Shown piece after piece: positions 62,146 to 64,000 of a stretch of DNA of 64,000 nucleotides. The DNA is from JANNBN01 sp031430595 (GTDB lineage Bacteria; Actinomycetota; Acidimicrobiia; Acidimicrobiales; JANYDT01), in contig JANPBU010000017.1 in the NCBI GenBank assembly GCA_031430595.1, positions 1-64,000 of the forward strand, read 5' to 3'. The position numbers and the translations under genes were made by a program. Numbering within the stretch: position 1 is the stretch's first letter; the number at the start of each line of letters is the position of its first letter. The notes beneath the pieces were generated by a model that had not been told where the DNA came from, searched no databases, and saw only the letters and a list, made by a program, of their open reading frames with translations.

Positions 62146-62985
62146 TCAAGCCCTCCGGCCGAGTCGAGCCAGCCCGCGTGAAACCAGCGAAGCAATTTCT
62201 CCAGGGCGATGAGAAGCAGCAAGCTTCTTCTGTTCATCATTGTCCAACTTCGCAAGTTCGGGCGTCCATGCCGATGCGCTCCGAACACTTTGTACGTACG
62301 CATTCAATTCGTTTCGGAATGCTTCCGAAACTGAAGGCATGTCTTCGGGCAGCCAGTCGAACTCGTCGATTCCAACCACTCGAGCGAGAAAAGCCGACGC
62401 TCCACCAAAACCTCCCGCAATGTAAAGCGGCGTGTTTCTTTCAATTCCAAGCGCTGCCTCTTCAAGCACCCCGGGAAAACGACCGTGAAAACCAGAAAGC
62501 TGACCTCCGACCAAAACCCGGGCGTCGCACATATCGGCGGCAAAACTTCGCATACTTGCGAGTTGTTCCGCTTCGGTTGACGCGTTCGCATCCGAGGAGC
62601 TCGCTTGACCGAAGGCCACCTCGGCTCCGAACTCGTCAAACAAAACAATCCGACCGTTGACCCCGAGGGCAGAATTCACTCGGTCGAACTCGGCTTCGGA
62701 CAGGCTCCGATGCTCGGGTGCTGCGAGGCACAGGGTCAAGCAGTCTCTGAATCCATACCGACTCAATTCGTGAATCACGTAGTCGGTAAACCCTTCTGGC
62801 TTTACGCGACCTCCGTAGACGAGCCGCCCACCGCCGAGGAGCACAGCCCTAGTGATCTCACTAACGGCAAGGTTGGCATGTTTCGCCGACAGTCCGAGCC
62901 TTCGTAAGTCAGCGCTATCGGACACCGAGATTCCGACTGTCAATCCCTCAAGGGAATTCGACGAGGTGAGTTCCTCCGCGCTCAT
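62146..62985 (-). CDS. SLOG-domain protein
   Basis: 279 residues. A Rossmann-like SLOG signature is seen: LTVGISVSDSADLRRLGLS, AVLLGGGRLVYGGRVKPEGF and ARVLVGGQLSGFHGRFPG, followed by VLEEAALGIERNTPLYIAGGFG. SLOG domains bind or make nucleotide-derived signals (as ThsA does in Thoeris). Its start overlaps the stop of the TIR gene (ATGA), so both are made together. A helical C-terminus follows. Confidence 0.8.
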   Translation of the reverse strand: MSAEELTSSNSLEGLTVGISVSDSADLRRLGLSAKHANLAVSEITRAVLLGGGRLVYGGRVKPEGFTDYVIHELSRYGFRDCLTLCLAAPEHRSLSEAEFDRVNSALGVNGRIVLFDEFGAEVAFGQASSSDANASTEAEQLASMRSFAADMCDARVLVGGQLSGFHGRFPGVLEEAALGIERNTPLYIAGGFGGASAFLARVVGIDEFDWLPEDMPSVSEAFRNELNAYVQSVRSASAWTPELAKLDNDEQKKLAASHRPGEIASLVSRGLARLGRRA

Positions 62986-64000
62986 TTCCGCATTCCCCCG
63001 CCACGGCTCGCGTAGGTCCGGGGCGTGACAATTTCGACATCAATGCTCATGCCAGCAAGCTCGAGAATCTGGCGGATCAGCGATTCCTCGTCGGGTTGCA
63101 GTGGGGGGTCGGGATGAATAATCCGAATGAGCCCGTCAGCGTTCGCCTCGCTGCGATTCTCGAGCAACCAGGGAATCAGCGTGACCGGTTCTGGAGCGTG
63201 GAGCGGCATCCAATCGAACCCATGATCTTTGAGGTCAACCAAGCAGAGCTTCCAAAGGGCCCTACGAAGCGCACCGTCTACCAGTAGATTGAGCGCTTCT
63301 TCGATGGATGTTCCGCCTGCCCGGTAGCCAACTACCGGAACGTGATCCAGGATGAAGGAGCCTCGTTCTTCCGACTTTTCCACGGCGTTCAAAGTAACTA
63401 CAGGCATTTCGTTTTGCTTTGCGAGCAGAAACTCTTTTTGACACCACTCTCGCCCGGCGTAAAGGTCAGTTCGGACTGCCAACAAGGCGCTCGTGCTAGC
63501 GCTCCGTATGAGCTCCTCTGCCCAATCGACGCCGGGCTGCACATCTTGTTGATCGAAGTATGGCTGAAGGTGTGTGTCGCCAATCTTTGTACGAACTTCG
63601 GCCACCACCCCGGTGACCGGGTCAGCCGTGCCTGGCAGAGAGTGTTTCGTGTGGCTAATGAAAACTCGCAACCGATTGCCGGTGTCGCCATTTGTGAGTT
63701 GGACGATTTGTTGCGAAAGCTCGCGACAAAGCACCGCACGACTTTTCGACGAGTCTTTTGCTAGCGCCTGTCGTTGAGCGAACGGCGTCTGGAAGTTGGA
63801 GTCGGCGGACCCGACTCGAAGCGCGAATAGTCCAAAGCTGGAATTGATGGGAAGCGATGCGAGCGTTTGGCAATACATCGACCATGGCGAGTCAGGCACG
63901 GCCAAGGCTCGACACATTTCACGGCCGATCACGGGGACCGCGACCGTAACCCTGGCGGCTAAAAGGTTCGCCGGGAGCGATTCGGTGACAGGTAGCGGCC
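62982..64000 (-). CDS. TIR-domain protein (5' end beyond window)
   Basis: The frame is open to the window edge with no stop, so the N-terminus is missing; the first internal start is a GTG at 63932. Counted from that GTG, the TIR domain begins about 88 (RVFISHTKHSLP) and holds the catalytic Glu167 (EWCQKEFLLAK). The part before it is an unknown domain; the C-terminal 100 residues (GLIRIIHPDPPLQPDEESL) form another. The TIR should cleave or rearrange NAD. It is the first visible gene of the minus-strand TIR-SLOG-HMUDK operon. Confidence 0.8.
   Translation of the reverse strand, partial: PLPVTESLPANLLAARVTVAVPVIGREMCRALAVPDSPWSMYCQTLASLPINSSFGLFALRVGSADSNFQTPFAQRQALAKDSSKSRAVLCRELSQQIVQLTNGDTGNRLRVFISHTKHSLPGTADPVTGVVAEVRTKIGDTHLQPYFDQQDVQPGVDWAEELIRSASTSALLAVRTDLYAGREWCQKEFLLAKQNEMPVVTLNAVEKSEERGSFILDHVPVVGYRAGGTSIEEALNLLVDGALRRALWKLCLVDLKDHGFDWMPLHAPEPVTLIPWLLENRSEANADGLIRIIHPDPPLQPDEESLIRQILELAGMSIDVEIVTPRTYASRGGGMRK

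Noticed and set aside
61791..62660. Plus-strand 289-codon frame opposite the HMUDK and SLOG genes
   Set aside because: Antisense shadow of two well-supported minus-strand genes; Arg/Pro-rich with no motif.
1..64000. CRISPR array or insertion sequence
   Set aside because: No spaced identical repeats of CRISPR size and no transposase gene with terminal inverted repeats were seen.

Overview
GC-rich bacterial DNA. Gene content (SCO6880-type and VirB4-type conjugation ATPases in tandem, actinobacterial-style Tad/Flp pilus operon, SARP/BTAD regulators, GTG/TTG starts, a probable leaderless promoter) suggests an actinomycete relative, perhaps Acidimicrobiia. This is inferred from gene types only; no rRNA or other phylogenetic marker is present.

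Layout. (A) 1-12 kb: left part of a conjugation module: VirD4/TraG coupling ATPase (cut by the window edge), a PHP-ABC ATPase of the TrlF type, SSB, a pilin-like membrane protein, a VirB6/TrbL-like channel protein, an SCO6880-like protein and a VirB4-like ATPase. (B) 12-13.6 kb: AbiE-type toxin-antitoxin pair. (C) 13.6-24.8 kb, minus strand: one long Tad/Flp pilus operon (two exported proteins, CpaB, TadZ, TadA/CpaF, TadB, TadC, pilin, TadE/TadG-like proteins, LysM-BTAD protein). (D) 25-28.2 kb: lipoprotein, transglycosylase-NlpC/P60 cell-wall hydrolase, excisionase, a 41-residue ORF and a tyrosine integrase. A, D and probably C look like parts of one integrative conjugative element.

(E) 28.2-58.3 kb is a large accessory island that reads as a multi-layer biological-conflict or signalling system: small zinc-binding and YbjN/TY-chaperone-like proteins, a SARP-STAND regulator, a miniature protein kinase paired with a permuted papain-like hydrolase, a PgeF-like protein, a CHAT-STAND protein, a second set of small proteins including a 42-residue peptide, two large unknown proteins, a TPR-CHAT protein, a DUF4407 membrane/coiled-coil protein, an unknown protein, and a TerY-P-like triad (vWA, PP2C phosphatase, protein kinase). 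It ends with a second, apparently soluble VirD4-like ATPase. A set of small proteins recurs twice in the island, suggesting a duplicated or modular receptor/substrate cassette.

(F) About 58.4-58.8 kb is gene-free. It holds a tRNA/tmRNA 3'-end fragment flanked by short direct repeats with helical spacing, a likely attachment site. (G) 58.9-64 kb is a second defence-like block: pentapeptide-TIR protein plus a frameshifted MazG-type pyrophosphatase on the plus strand, facing a minus-strand operon TIR, SLOG, 5-hmdU-DNA-kinase-like (HMUDK). The TIR-SLOG pairing recalls Thoeris; the base-modification-type partner makes it unusual.

All assignments were made by eye from the translated sequence; no database search was run.
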